DNA from: Allodiplogaster sudhausi
Taxonomy: Eukaryota; Nematoda; Chromadorea; Rhabditida; Diplogasteridae
Assembly: GCA_945643635.1 (NCBI GenBank)
Contig: CALZFC010000104.1
Coordinates: 389,501 to 453,500, forward strand
Direction: 5' to 3'
DNA length: 64,000 nucleotides
Position 1 is the stretch's first letter, and every line of letters starts with the position of its first letter. The notes beneath the pieces are model-generated. The model was given only the letters and a program-made list of their open reading frames with translations. It had not been told where the DNA came from and made no database searches. Shown in pieces: positions 24,328 through 36,670 of this stretch. Made by a program: the position numbers and the translations under genes.

Positions 24328-25483
24328 CTATTTCGCGTTCTCTTGCGAAGCGTCATGAAGAAAGAGTCCTTTGGCTTTCTGACTGCCGCTGGTCTTCGGT
24401 GCTCGGTAGCTGCCCAACAGTTTCGAGCAGTGCTCCCTTCCAGCCGAGATCGCGTCCATCTACACAATCAATATCTATTACAATCTATTAGTTGAGAATA
24501 GACATTTATAAAGTCAAAATATTTAATTCTCTTCATAATCTTCAATTTAAAATAATATCTTCCATACATTTGCAAAAGCCTAGCCTCACAAGTCCCCAGA
24601 TTCGATCTGCATAACAGTTTCATGATTATACGACTGAGTATAGATAAGTGCACTATTCTCGATTGACCTGCTTGACAAGGTCGTAGACTGTGGTGGCGGC
24701 CACCCTCGAGTCGTGCTTGTACTCCGGATGCTCCTTCACAAAGTTGCGCATCCAACGCGCCAGGGTCCACACTTCTCCAGAAGCTCGTTTCTACAAGAAT
24801 ATATGTCATAATGATAATATTATTACCTAAAGCAAACTAAATTTAATCAATATGATATTTTGGGTTTTCTGTACTACATCGGTTGAACATAAAGTATTAA
24901 AAGGCACCTCAATGAAGCGTAGGTACTGCGAGATTGTACAGAGTGTATCAATGTCAATATCGGCTGAATCGAGAAATTGTCGAATCAACGGAACAAGGCC
25001 CGGAAACCGGCCGGTCCTGCCTGGAAAAAAAATTGTTATGCTTCATGATAACAATATATGGAAAATCTCGAATATATTTTTAAAATAACATACTATTATT
25101 TTGTTGTAATTTTTCTCTTATTTTTCTTCTTCCCCCAACCACAGATAACATCCTTGATCGACATTTCCTCGACTTTTCCATCTGGGACGCCGCCACAGTT
25201 GCCAGAGCTGCTTTTTTCTCCAGAATGCTGGATCGACAAAGGCCGCTAGAAGTTTTCATTATCAATTACAAAAAAAAATTGACTTTTCCCCACCCCTCTG
25301 AACATGCTGAAGTGGAACTTCTGGCTGAGGACGGCGTCCCTCTTCTGTGCTCTCTTCATGTTTTCGTTGACTAGACTGATCGGGATGAGGAACGACAGCC
25401 GGAAGGAGAGGAGCACACGGGACAGCAGAACCACGAAGCAGCAGTACGCCGCGTTCTCGAAGTCTGTCAGTTGCACCTGGAAG

Positions 25484-25517
<34 letters not shown>

Positions 25518-28500
25518 GACAGAGACAGAGAGAGAGAGAGAACTTGCAACATATAGTGAGAGCATAGACAAGGAGAGAGTGTGGATACGGTAATATTGAT
25601 GATCTACTAGAGTTCCGCAGATCCTACAGTTAGTCTAATTGTAAGGGTGGCCAACCTCGGTCGGCCGGAACTCGACTCTCCATCCAATGTCGGGCGCGTC
25701 TGGCGGCGGTGGCTTGAAGCGCATGTTCATCCAATTGGAAGACTGAATCGTCTCGAAATGCTCTGTCGATCTGGAATCCTCCTGCTCGAGGCGCTCGCTG
25801 TAGACCTTAAAGCTATTATAGCAATAATTAAGATCAATATTAACTTATTTTACTCAAAAATCGATAAATTTTATCATTTGACAAATAAAATTGACCTGGA
25901 GGGGGTCTCTAATGAAGATGTGTGAAATGTGCTTCGCGAGATGCTCGTCGATGTCTCCTCCACGAAGTTCTCGGTAGATCGCGTCGTCCATCTGCAATTT
26001 TTTTGGGAGTATGAGGAATGGGCAGCGGTTATTTGGGCAGCGGTCAATTGGGCAGCGGCCATTGCGCAGCGGTCATTTGGGCAGCGGACATACGGGAAGC
26101 GGCAAATTGCCGAAAACGTGATATAATATCATGATTTTAGTCAATCTAAATGTTCAGAAAACTTGATAACATATTTGTGTCATTTCATTTTCGACCACTT
26201 TTCTAATATGCACAATTTGAATATGTTTTATTCAATCCTTTTAGATTCGAAAATGTTACAAGAATACTTTTACTACACAGGAGTTCCCCTGAGCAAATCA
26301 TTTAATTAACAAGTACGGATTCAGCTCAATTATCATAATAACCACAAAACTGTCAGAAACAAGGGGAGGGTGAGATTCTTGGATGAAGCCGTATGGTACA
26401 GAACTTTTGCCCTTAACTATAACACTATTTCACTAGTTATATTTGACTGTGCATTGCCCCTCTTGACAAGAGCTTCCAACCTGCCACCTGGCAAGGATGC
26501 GATGGTATGCATTACCAGTTCTCGAAGGGATATATTGGATGCACCCTCACACCATTTACTTCTTTATCGACGTTAATGGCTTTCATGTAATAGTGGAAGT
26601 CCGCATAGAAATAGACTTCTCAGTAATGTTCATCTGTCAATACATTGTTTCCATACGTACCTTGAAGCCTCGGGAGATTCAACGACGGAATAACACGCAG
26701 CGCCTCGTCAACTAGCTTTTCGAAATATCTAATGAACCGCTTGTTGAGGGGAACTCGTGTATTTTAAAGTATTCTTGTAGCATTTTCGAATCTTAAAAGG
26801 TGAATTATGTAGCTTGTAGGGGAAGAGATGCTAGATTTGGGAAAAGATATGGAGGCGCCGGGTCTGGAACCGGGACCACCTATTCATGAGTCGGCTGCCG
26901 TAGCACTGGCAAGGGAAGTCCCTCGAGTCGCCAAAGCTTTTAAACATGATCTCTTCATTTTTGGGTAGTCCTCATCGAGTAATTCTAGCATAATTTTTTT
27001 TACTTTGGCCACTCGAGGAACTTCCCTTGTGAGCTACACCCCCGACGAATGCTTCGTTGGTTACTCGATTCACATCGACGACAAGCATATTGAATAAAAC
27101 ATATTCAAATTCTGCATATTAAAAAAAGTGGTCGAAAATGAAATCATGATATTACATCACGTTTTCGGCAATTTGCCGCTTCCCGTATGTCCGCTGCCCA
27201 AATGACCGCTGCCTAATTGACCGCTGCGCAATGGCCGCTGCCCAATTGACCGCTGCCCAAATAACCGCTGCCCTTTCCTCGTACTCCCATTTTTTTGAGT
27301 ATATTATTCATGCTCATGCCTGAATTTTTTGCACTTTTAAAATTATGTTTATCGTGCTTTCATCGATGAAAATGATCATTTAGGCATTACATTTTCTATC
27401 CAATTTACCTAGCTCTATACAGAGAAGACAAATTTTTGTAGATTAGGTCGCTGGCCGGAAACGCCTGGGTATCTTGTAGTTTGGGCGCCTCAATTCACCA
27501 AAATTACAAAATAGGGTAGAAAGTACATCTTGTAGTTTCCCTTCATTCGTTATCACATGGTCATCTTCTTGACAGCGGTGGTGTAGTGGTCTGGTGGCGG
27601 GTCAGAGTCAATTTCCTTTTCCATCAGTCAGAGCAATTTCCTTTTCCATCAATAAGAGTTAGTTTAACGGACTAAATTTCGAAATCGTTATATACCTCAA
27701 GATCAACGTCGTTGTAGGCAGCAGAGGAGGGGTGTAGAAAGCAGTCGGTCGTGCCGTAGCGGCTCTTGCCGATCCGCCTGCGGACTGGCATGGAAGGCGG
27801 CGCCAGGCCGCGCTCCTCACCAGTTCGGTCGTCAACACTCTTGACACATTCATTCAACAATATCAATGATGTGTCCATCCATACTCATGGATTAAATAAA
27901 TAATAGAACAATTCAATCAATATCGTTACATTAATGCAGTATTCAATTTACCAAAGCAATAAATAAATTTAAAAAAAACTTACAGCTGAAATGACATCCC
28001 ATCGAGAGTCGACATCTGCGAGGAATGATCTGTGAAGGTACATACATATTTAAATGGTTTCTAATGCAGCTCTTAGTTCGAAAAAGAATGTGTGATAGCA
28101 TAATGCCTAAAGATGGGCGTGGCTGCCGAGAGTGCGAGAAGAATTGGTGTGATGGGTGTAAGCTGATCGTAGAGCCATCTCGCTTCGTCTTCGTCCGTTG
28201 CTTGGAGCGTCATCTTCAATGTATGCACATTGCCCACGCATTCCTGACCAGTTTCTCACCCCTCCCGCCATCACAAGCCAAGAAAGGTCATTTGAATTCT
28301 CACAACCCAAATATCTCCTTGAGATAACCTGAAGGCAGCAGCAACTCGTTCCAAGGCCCATGTGATCCAGGTAGATGTGGTCAGGCTTCGCCGCCTGCGA
28401 ATTAGTCGCTTGTTTTTCTCTCTTTCTCTCTTTCTCTCACACTCCCTCTTCCATCTTTATATCTGGTTCACTCTCTCCTTATCTCTCTTTCGCTCTCTGC

Positions 28501-28707
28501 CTTATAATCTTCGGGGCCAGCGAATTCGCCGAGGTTTTCGATGAACGGCGACGGAGTGTTGGTGTCCTTGAATATGGGGACATTAATCGCAACCTTCCCA
28601 CCACGTCTCTCGTTAACGTTACGGACGAGATTGATGAATCTGAAGAGAGTGAGAGAAAGGGATGGAGATGACTAGAGAGAGATAGAGAGAGAGAGAGTAG
28701 GGAAGTA

Positions 28708-28751
<44 letters not shown>

Positions 28752-30254
28752 GGGAAGTAGGGAAAGAGCGAGAGTGAGAAAGAGATAGAATGAGAGAGAG
28801 AGAAAGAGATAGAATGAGAGAGAGAGAGATAGAATGAAAGAGAGAGAAAGAGAGAGTAAGATAGAGAGAGCGGCCTCCTCCTCAGAACCCACCAGCGACT
28901 CTAGTCCCGATCACCACCTGGCTCAACCTGATCCTTTCTATCCCTGGTTGACAATCCCCCTCAACCTGGGATTCCCGCAGAAGATGGCGTCATCCGGGAA
29001 GAAAAGACTGCGTCCGAGCGAGAGAGGGCTCGGCATCGCTGGAGGGGAAGTGAAGTTGGGCGCACCGATGGCCGGGAATGAGATCGAGAGAAGCGATTCG
29101 GTCTGAGTCCAAGGAATAAGGAACATTCAGACGTTGCCGTCTTCTCGACATTTAAGAAGGCGTTGAAAGGAATAATAATAACAACTCCTGATGCGAGAAA
29201 TGACATTGTCTGCACTGTCACACGGAGTTAATTAATTTCATGTACAATTAATAAAAATTTATGAATAATTGTGGAGAAAAACATAAAATAAACGATATAA
29301 TCAATAAATTTAAACGATTAGAACCGTATTGAGCAGCTTCTGGATCTCAGCTCGTCGCCCTTGCATATTCGGCTCGACATTATTGAGGCATGATAGAAGG
29401 CCTATTTAAATATTGTTATCCCTTCCTTCTTTATTCTTATTACAAAATTATATAAAAATTGATGTCCATTTTTGATCATATTAATGATGCATAAATCCTC
29501 AGGACCTCCATACGGCACTCCGGGAGTGCCTTCCAGCATGAATGCCGCGAACTCGGGCCTCCAGAGGAACTCGTTTGCAGCTCCGGCCAGAGCGTTAGCC
29601 TATTATATTATATTGTTAAACAAATAATACAGGATAAATTTGAGTAGTTTCATTCTAACTATGTATCGTTATCAATTCATAATTTGCACGACACTAAAAG
29701 TGTTGTCAAAATCAGGCAACCTAAATAAAGAAATAAAGCCTTTAAAAGTCGCTTACCTCTTCAACAGCTTGAAGGCGATGTAGCAATTCTTCGGCGCGAA
29801 GCGACGCTCGAACCTATACAATAACTATTATGAAACAACTAGTTTTGGCTTCAGTTGTTTGATTCGTGCTTTTATAAAAAAAAATTCTATTTGTTCGAGA
29901 TTGCACTTTCTGGGAACAAATTATCTATCAAATGATAGAAAAGAGGGGAAAAAACTAAATCGATTAACAGTTTTGTTGTCGTGGTCAAACTGCACGAGGG
30001 TGTACTCGATTTCGTCGCCCCACTTGAAGGGGTCATTCGAGCGATTCTTCATTCGGTCATAGAGGCCCATGAACTGGGCGATGCCGTGTTTCTGTAACAA
30101 CTCGGGTAGAATGACCAGGAGATTCAGATGAAGATGCTTCTATGAAATCGGAAAAAGTAAGTAAAGGGAAAAGATATATACGCACTTTGATGTACTCGAC
30201 GTATGGCTCGGTCTCCTTCCAGCTCAGCGTAGTCCCGTTCGATAGAAGACCCAT
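24328..30254 (-). CDS. GCLC: Glutamate-cysteine ligase catalytic subunit
   Basis: GCLC joins glutamate and cysteine using ATP, the first and rate-limiting step of glutathione synthesis in the cytosol. About 18 exons read on the minus strand in family order: [12 protein letters not shown] (30254), [18 protein letters not shown] (30092-29976), [20 protein letters not shown] (near 29600-29500), [11 protein letters not shown] (29390), [15 protein letters not shown] (near 29000), [17 protein letters not shown] (28610-28510), [20 protein letters not shown] (28390-28340), [20 protein letters not shown] (near 28150), [11 protein letters not shown] (28010), [15 protein letters not shown] (27850), [20 protein letters not shown] (25990-25910), [20 protein letters not shown] (25760-25660), [20 protein letters not shown] (25480-25290), [13 protein letters not shown] (24790-24670) and [15 protein letters not shown] near the stop. 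No core block is missing. One intron holds a 1.3-kb fold-back element. The animal-type N-terminus (MGLLS) supports the start. Confidence 0.96.
25484..25545. repeat. GA tract in GCLC intron (CT on sense strand)
   Basis: A GA-rich tract lies directly upstream, in the minus-strand sense, of the exon beginning VQLTDFENA. In the transcript it is a pyrimidine tract that runs into the 3' splice site. Confidence 0.9.
26005..27288. mobile_element. Fold-back element with GGGCAGCGG subterminal arrays in GCLC intron
   Basis: The ends read GGGAGTATGAGGAATGGGCA on the left and, reversed on the right, GGGAGTACGAGGAAAGGGCA. Each end lies against a run of seven T, so any target duplication is hidden in poly-T. 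Next to each end sits an array of about six 15-17 bp units built on GGGCAGCGGTCA (26020-26107 and 27178-27274). Inverted homology continues inward to about 26290 and 26745 (for example GATTCGAAAATG paired with its reverse complement). The centre (26300-26740) is partly open on the minus strand but carries stops; its segment [20 protein letters not shown] looks protein-like. No transposase is recognised. It lies between the exons at 27690-27850 and 25910-25990, so it is spliced out. Confidence 0.85.
28655..28872. repeat. GA-rich tract in GCLC intron (CT on sense strand)
   Basis: Over 200 bp of GAGA-rich sequence lies between the exons near 29000 and 28610. In the transcribed strand it is pyrimidine and ends close to the next acceptor. 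Confidence 0.9.
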
Positions 30255-31449
30255 CTATTAATATTTTTCATCCTTTCTCTCTCTCTTTAACTCTTCTCTC
30301 TCCCTCAAGAGAGCGAAGTTGGAAGCGAGAGGAGTAATGGTAGACAGTAATAGTGTGAAGACAAAAATTTAATTACTGCTCATTTTGTTCTAATTCCTGA
30401 TATGTAAGTATATTATCGATATAAATCCAAATAACATTAAACTAGGAAACACTCTCCATTACATCAGCAAGAGTGCTAATTGGAATGCAAGAAATGTAAA
30501 AGTGTGAGAGAGAAGTAACAAACATGAGCGGTCACACTTCCACTCCGTTCCCCCTTCCCCAAACTTCCAATTCAACACATCAGAGTTGCTGTCAGACAAA
30601 GACAAACTAAGTATAGCTCTTTAACTCAGCTTCTTTGTTGAATATTGAGAAAGTTTCTCGAGACAATTCTTTCTGCATCGTCATCCGAACTAGAAGAGCA
30701 CTCCAAGTTGAAAGACCCCCCTATTCACGAGCCATGCAAGTAAAGAGTGAAAACAGAATTTCGTGTGCAAGCAAGCCAACCTCCAAATATCTACTGTCAA
30801 GATTAAAAGATCATTCGCATGTACATACAAAAATGCATTGATAGGTATTTTAAAAGCGATTGGGATACCCGCTTTTTATTATATTCGTTGAAAAGTATCT
30901 TTTAAATATTCTTTATCAGACACTCATGCGAACTGACAGCGCAAAAGAAAATGGAAGAAAAAATTGAAAACAATGCATTTTTTTTTGCAGAGATTCGGCA
31001 TGATCAAAGTAGAAATTGTACATACATATGTTCATAGATTTTATACGAAGATAGATTAGAAAAAGATATGTTTGACATGATACCAAGTGTGATAATTGTA
31101 TATGTACATAGTAGATCACTGCCGCGTAAAACAGTGTCTTTTTTGAGATTCAACAACCTTGCGATATTCACTCCCATCAATGCGAAAGTATGATCCGTAT
31201 CTCTCTCTTCTCTCTCTTTCTCTTTCTCTTTATCGCCCTTTGTATCTCTTTCTCTCTCTCAATAACAAGGAACAAATGAGAAAGACGATGTTGATATGAA
31301 GTTTAACATGATGCTGAACCTCGTGTTAACCTGCTTAACCTCAAGTTTAGCCTCATAAAAGTGACAGCAAACTACGATGGCTGATTACAAAGAACGCGCC
31401 GAACATGAATAAAACTTTTCCTAGAAACGATATCCTTTCCTGAACGAGT
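30255..31449. other. Intergenic region between GCLC and the MFS gene
   Basis: This region is AT-rich. It must hold the GCLC promoter and the 3' UTR of the MFS transporter gene, which is read toward it. A pyrimidine-rich run occurs at about 31198-31262. I see no other supported gene. Confidence 0.5.
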
Positions 31450-34400
31450 TCATCTGATTGTGAGGTCGCTCTGCTTGGCTTCTTCTTCTTCTTGGCTCGC
31501 TCCATTCGACACCGTCGCCCACTTCTGCTCTTTAGCTAGAAGAAGATTACAACTATTTCGTGACAAGGATGATATCGAGTGAAAACTGAAAAGTACAATC
31601 AGATAAGATAATAAATGCCTGGATTAGACAACTATGTACGTACATATAAGTATGTATGTACGGTAAGGCATGATTTTTGCTTTCCTGAGATCAAGAAAAG
31701 TTGCTTTTGATTAGAGACCGCAGAGTGAAAGAATGACATAACACAAAACTGGGTCAACCTACCGTAACGGAATTAGCGGAATTTGTCACGTTCGGACTGA
31801 TAAATTCAAATTTTTGAAGAGAGCTTGTTCTATAACTTTTTATTCTTTTTTTGCAGTTTGTCGGTAAAATTGTCAAGAATCTTGTTGTCAATATTTTAAA
31901 GGAAGGTTTTTCAAAGTGTTGGGCGCTATTCTGCCTTGCATACACGCGCACTACGCTGAAAAAACCTCATTAGAAGCTTTTTTCCGTGAGCTTGGCTTTT
32001 TCAGTTTTTCAACTATAATTTGGATTATCCGCAAGCTTGGGGATTCTTATTTTAATTTAATATTAGATGGCATGTTGTGTGACAGCTAGGCGGTTTCTTG
32101 TCGAATTTCTGCGAGGCGATAAGGAGATATCATTGATAGATAGTTTCTAGCTGAAACAGGTGCAAGCTCATTTTTTCATTCTATTTCGTTTATCGATATT
32201 CCCTGATCGCATCTTGCAGAGAGATTATACTTAAAGCCGATCTGGATTCAGTACACTGATTTTTTTGTTCGTATATTGCGAGCAAACACGAAAAATTTCC
32301 CTCGAACAAAATTATCACTTCATGGTTTCTCCCACTTATAATGATTTAATATGTATCCCAGATGTCCTCGGGATTTTTAAACATCATTTTATGATAGAAG
32401 ACATCCGCCAGTATACCTATGTAGACTATGACCGAGATTCTGCGAGGCGACAGTGAATTGTTGTTGATTATGTGGCTATTTTTTAGTCGAAATAATTAAC
32501 CACTTCTACAGAGGCGATTTGAGGGTGTGAAAGCACTTAGAAGAATGATCATGGAGATTAGCCGGATATAAAATTAGCTTTAAAAAAGCAAAAGAATGGA
32601 AAATTAATAGGAATTAAATTTATCGAGCACAACTACTATCGTCTTGTTCGAGCATCTGACCAGCCGAACTCCGTTTGGCACATTGAGATACGTGGACGGG
32701 CTTACTGTAGGAGGCCCATCTTCCCCAGGAATTCGCATTTTTTAAATTTTTTTTTTAAAGGGGTTTTTGTAAGATAATTTAAAACTTTCGTGAGATTCTG
32801 ATTTTAGAAATCGTTTTCTGATCACCTAAACTCCCCAAAAACAGTCCTCATTTACATTTTCAAGCGGTTTGGGAAAATCATCTACGGTCTCTACTTTTGA
32901 TGCATCAATTATTTTAAAATGCAAGAGTGGGCCAAGACCAATGGTCAAGCCACTCACTGAGAAGGCAGAATCCCGAGACGGAAAAAAGAGTTGAGATAGA
33001 AAAAAAACATGCATAATCTTTCTACCCAAATGGGGGTAGAAAAATTATCCATATTTTTTTTCTCGCTTGCCTGTTCCATAACAAAGGAAGAAGCTGCCGA
33101 AGAGCACATTGACAGTGGCGCCCATGAGAAACACCGTAGCCCAGAGGTAATCACGGCCAACCTTGATTGAATGTTTTCATTGCTAGAGGAAACAGTCAAC
33201 GCGCTAGGTATTCGCATTTTCCTTTTTATTATATAACTATAAATTTAAAGAAATAATCAAGTAAAACGCTTAAATGTAGTAGGAAAAAAGAAAATGTAAG
33301 AAACTCGCCAATCGGAGGGCGTTTCCGTGCCAGAGCATTCCGGCGACGCCGCCGAGGTTGCCCGCGGTCATGGAGAGCGATGACATCGTGCCAGACAACG
33401 ACGGAGCCATCGAGAGAGTCGCCGTGTAGAAGCCAGGGATGCCAGCAGAGAAGCACAGGCCTGAGCTTTGCAAATAAATATGTACCTTCCTTCTCTACTT
33501 GAATTAACTCATGTAATTCTATAAGGTTAGGAGACATGTTTGATTGGCAAGACGTTCAAACTCACAAAAAAAGGCTTCCTTTACTCATAACGGATTTACT
33601 GGCCAATTTTTACAGATTTAGCAGTCCAATAGATGAGATATTTCTTTGAGCCTAACCATATAAGCACAGGAAGATTGCCGCCAGATACGGCCGTTCGCAA
33701 TTCGGAAAGATGGCAAGGCACACCAGCATCGAGGCGCTGCCAAAGGAGCCTAGGAAAGAAAGATGAGAATGTGCTGGCACTGTGCCAGCAAGGAAGGAGA
33801 ATGCTGACAGATGGACTGGAAGAGCAGAGCGGACTGCGTGTGCGAGAGAATGCGGCGTCGCTTAAGGTGGTCGGAGATAATGCTCAGCGCATACTTCGAC
33901 ACGAACTGCGCCACGAACGGAATCGACGTGTAAAGGCCATTCTTTAAAGAATTTTTTTAAAATAGTTTTTCTTACCAAATAATAGTGTATTTCAGTTAAA
34001 GGAGCAGCTCAGACAATGGAAGTCGTCAGATCAATTAAAGATGATCTGCATACAAAAGATGGCTTGCCAAATGGAGCGGCAGCGCGAGTTCTTCCATAAA
34101 GTAGGTGGGGAGAAGAGCGACGAGAATGGTCGAGCCGAAGAAGAAGGCGAATTGGCACGACACGGCCGCGTACACGGCGCGTGACGTCAGAATCGCGCGC
34201 CACGGGATGGCCATCGCCCTTTTCTGCTCTTTCAGCTATTTTTTAAGCACGAATTAAACCCAAACAGAACATGTTTCATGGAAAATTTAATTTGCAATTT
34301 GAGGAAAAGCCCAATATATTTCAATAGAAGAGCCAACATTTTTGTGGTCAAGCACACTGGCCAGCAAGTGCTTCTCCGAGTCTGTGGTGAATCGATTGTA

Positions 34401-35903
34401 CTTGGGCGAGTCGCTGGCGGCAACGTGCCAGAGAATAAGCCAAACGAAGCCGGATCCACCGAAAACAATTGGACACGCTTATTGCCGCTTGTATTTTTTT
34501 GGCCCATTAAAAATATTAATTTGAACATAAATTATAAATTATGATTCTTGTTTCATGCCGAAAATGTAGAAAACGGATGGCCATCCGAGAGATGAAGCGC
34601 AGAGATGAGCGGAGATTGCCGACGTAAGCGATGAGGCGATCTGGAGTGTTTAAAAAAGGATTATGTATTTTTTTTTAACCTATCTTAATTGCTTAAATAA
34701 GTTACAAAAAGAATAGCAATAATTCACTTACAATTAGCTAAATTTCTTGCACAGAAAAAAATCTCGACCTGATTGCCCGACGTATAAATCGCAGCCATCG
34801 TCGAACGTTCCGTTGCCGGAAACCAACGACCGCCCATTGATGCGATGGCAGGAAAGACGAAGCCCTAAAATATTCATTGTGCCAATTTCCATTTTTAGAA
34901 AGAATAAGTGATTAGCTTTCCATTAGTCACAATAGAACGAATCTTTCACATCAGCCATTCCCATGACGACTCGCGCAAGAAGGTAGGCGAGAAAGCTATT
35001 CTCCGCTAGCACTGGCGCTGATAACGTGAACATGATCATGAATAGAGTCGCGCCTGCAAAGGATCTCATGAAGAACACAAGCATTTACGAACGTTTTTCA
35101 TGTTTTCAGACTACTATCAAGTGTTCAAAATAATTTCCAAATGGCTGAACACACAATTTAGACAGATCTTCGGGCCAAATCGGTCTGCAATCGATCCGGA
35201 GAAGGCTACGGTAACGAGAGAACCGAAAGATATGGCTGATAGCAGATGAGAGCGCATCTGCGGCGTCCATTCAATCGTACCCTGAATTTATATTTACAAC
35301 GGATTATGATGATAATAATAATAAAAATTATTATTATTATCATCATAATACACTGAACATGGTAGCCCTTTGATGCGAGGACGTCTTCATTGGTCTGAGC
35401 CGCACAATGATGGGCTGCTTTCGTAATTAAAAACGACGAGCTTAAGAAATTTATAATTTTCTATAAATAATTAGACGGCCTATCGTCTGGAAGCCTACGT
35501 GCCTATTCTCGGAATCCATCGCAGGCTCCTCGAGAGACGTCGCGTTCACCATGCAGACTATTGCCATTCCTATGATTATTCTCTATTGTCATGGTAATAT
35601 GAGAAATATGTATATTACTTAAGAACTAAAATGTTTTAACCTATGTATTATTATCTGCGTTAAAATACAGTGATAAAAGTCAAAGTCTGTAGCTTGTATC
35701 ATATTGAAGGCGGAAAAAAGAGCATAAATGACGGAACCAAGATTGAGCCGCATGGACGCGTTGACGCAGAGGCCGGCCATGAGCAGCAGCCCGATTCGAA
35801 GGCGATGCGAGCGTGGAGAGAAAAGAGACGGCGGCAGCGAGGGCGGTGCTGATGCTGCGGTAGAGAAAGTCTCCGGAGCCACCCGCGCTGGCGACGACTT
35901 CAT
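31450..35903 (-). CDS. MFS transporter, SLC17-like anion/solute carrier
   Basis: SLC17 carriers move organic or inorganic anions across plasma, lysosomal or vesicle membranes. Exons on the minus strand: MKSSPARVAPETFSTA then RLRIGLLLMAGLCVNASMRL (TM1, 35903-35710); MAIVCMVNATSLEEPAMDSE (35570-35480); EWTPQMRSHLLSAISFGSLV and GSIADRFGPK (35280-35165); FMIMFTLSAPVLAENSFLAY and LLARVVMGMAD (35055-34945); GFVFPAIASMGGRWFP and ERSTMAAIYTSGNQ (34865-34770); GFVWLILWHVAASDSPK (34460-34370); AVYAAVSCQFAFFFGSTILV and LLPTYFMEE (34190-34090); NGLYTSIPFVAQFVSKYALS (33950 on); GSFGSASMLVCLAIFPN (near 33745); GLCFSAGIPGFYTATLSMAP (33475-33310); LWATVFLMGATVNVLFGSFF (33165-33071). The last exon (31535-31450) ends SDLTIR-stop and carries KEQKWA, like the GEKQPWA motif after the last helix of SLC17 proteins. 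The 1535-bp last intron has a GC donor. Substrate not predictable. Confidence 0.85.
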
Positions 35904-36439
35904 CTCCTCAGTCTCCGGAATGGCGGAAAGTGGAAGTTATGTTGTTTTGCAAAGGCAACACTGGAATGCACGATCACAGGTGAACACGCAATCAGACAAC
36001 GTTCATTAAGCGATCTGGGTCGACTTATGTACTTTCGAAAGGGCAAAAGGAATAGTACAGAATGGCAGAAATGATAATCATCTACGTGACATATCGCCAT
36101 ATACATGACAATCTTGATTTTGCCCCGGATTATGCTAAAGAGCACCACTGAATGGCATTCAATTTTCATACTCGAAACAAGAAAAAGGAGTTTGATTGAT
36201 TATCACAAGTAACTCGCTCCGAATACATTTCGATCATTCACGTCAAATGCTGCCCCATCCTTTCACTTTTTTTTATTTTCTATTACGTTATCTTCGGGGT
36301 CGGCGGAGAGCCGAGAACAAACACGGCCAGCACGGTCGACTGGAATGAATGTCTTCGCCCGTGAGTGTGACTCGTTCAAGAAATCGTAAGGAAGGCGATG
36401 AATCCAGTAGCAAAGAATGAGCATAGATATAAATCGTAG

Positions 36440-36670
36440 GTGGCAAAGTCAGATTTCGTTTCTGACAGTGTGAATAGTGGGGAAAAGTGGTTCCGGTGCC
36501 GTCTTCAGCAGGCTGACAACAATATATGTGCGTATTATGATAAACATGTGACTAAAGATCCAGAAGGTCGTCGTTGCCTCTTACATTTTATGCCAGATTG
36601 CCTATCAGCAATAAAGTCCAAAGAAGCGTTTTCAAATCGTAAAAGTGGTGGTGGCTCTGTCGAAAGCTAA
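36440..36670 (+). CDS. Short Cys/His-containing ORF, possible gene fragment
   Basis: An open stretch encodes NSGEKWFRCRLQQADNNICA, YYDKHVTKDPEGRRCLLHF and MPDCLSAIKSKEAF, then a Ser/Gly tail. The composition is protein-like rather than repeat-derived. No start, partner exons or family could be fixed. It could be a transposon-derived fragment or a single exon of an unseen gene. It lies upstream of the divergent MFS gene. Confidence 0.25.
   Translation: MAKSDFVSDSVNSGEKWFRCRLQQADNNICAYYDKHVTKDPEGRRCLLHFMPDCLSAIKSKEAFSNRKSGGGSVES

Noticed and set aside
26660..26730. Extra GCLC exon ([14 protein letters not shown]...)
   Set aside because: The flanking exons match human GCLC without a gap when joined directly, so this segment belongs to the inserted element.
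26850..26935. tRNA-like sequence with a B-box-like GGTTCCAGAC on the minus strand
   Set aside because: No acceptor stem or A box pairs properly; at best a worn SINE or tRNA fragment, or chance.
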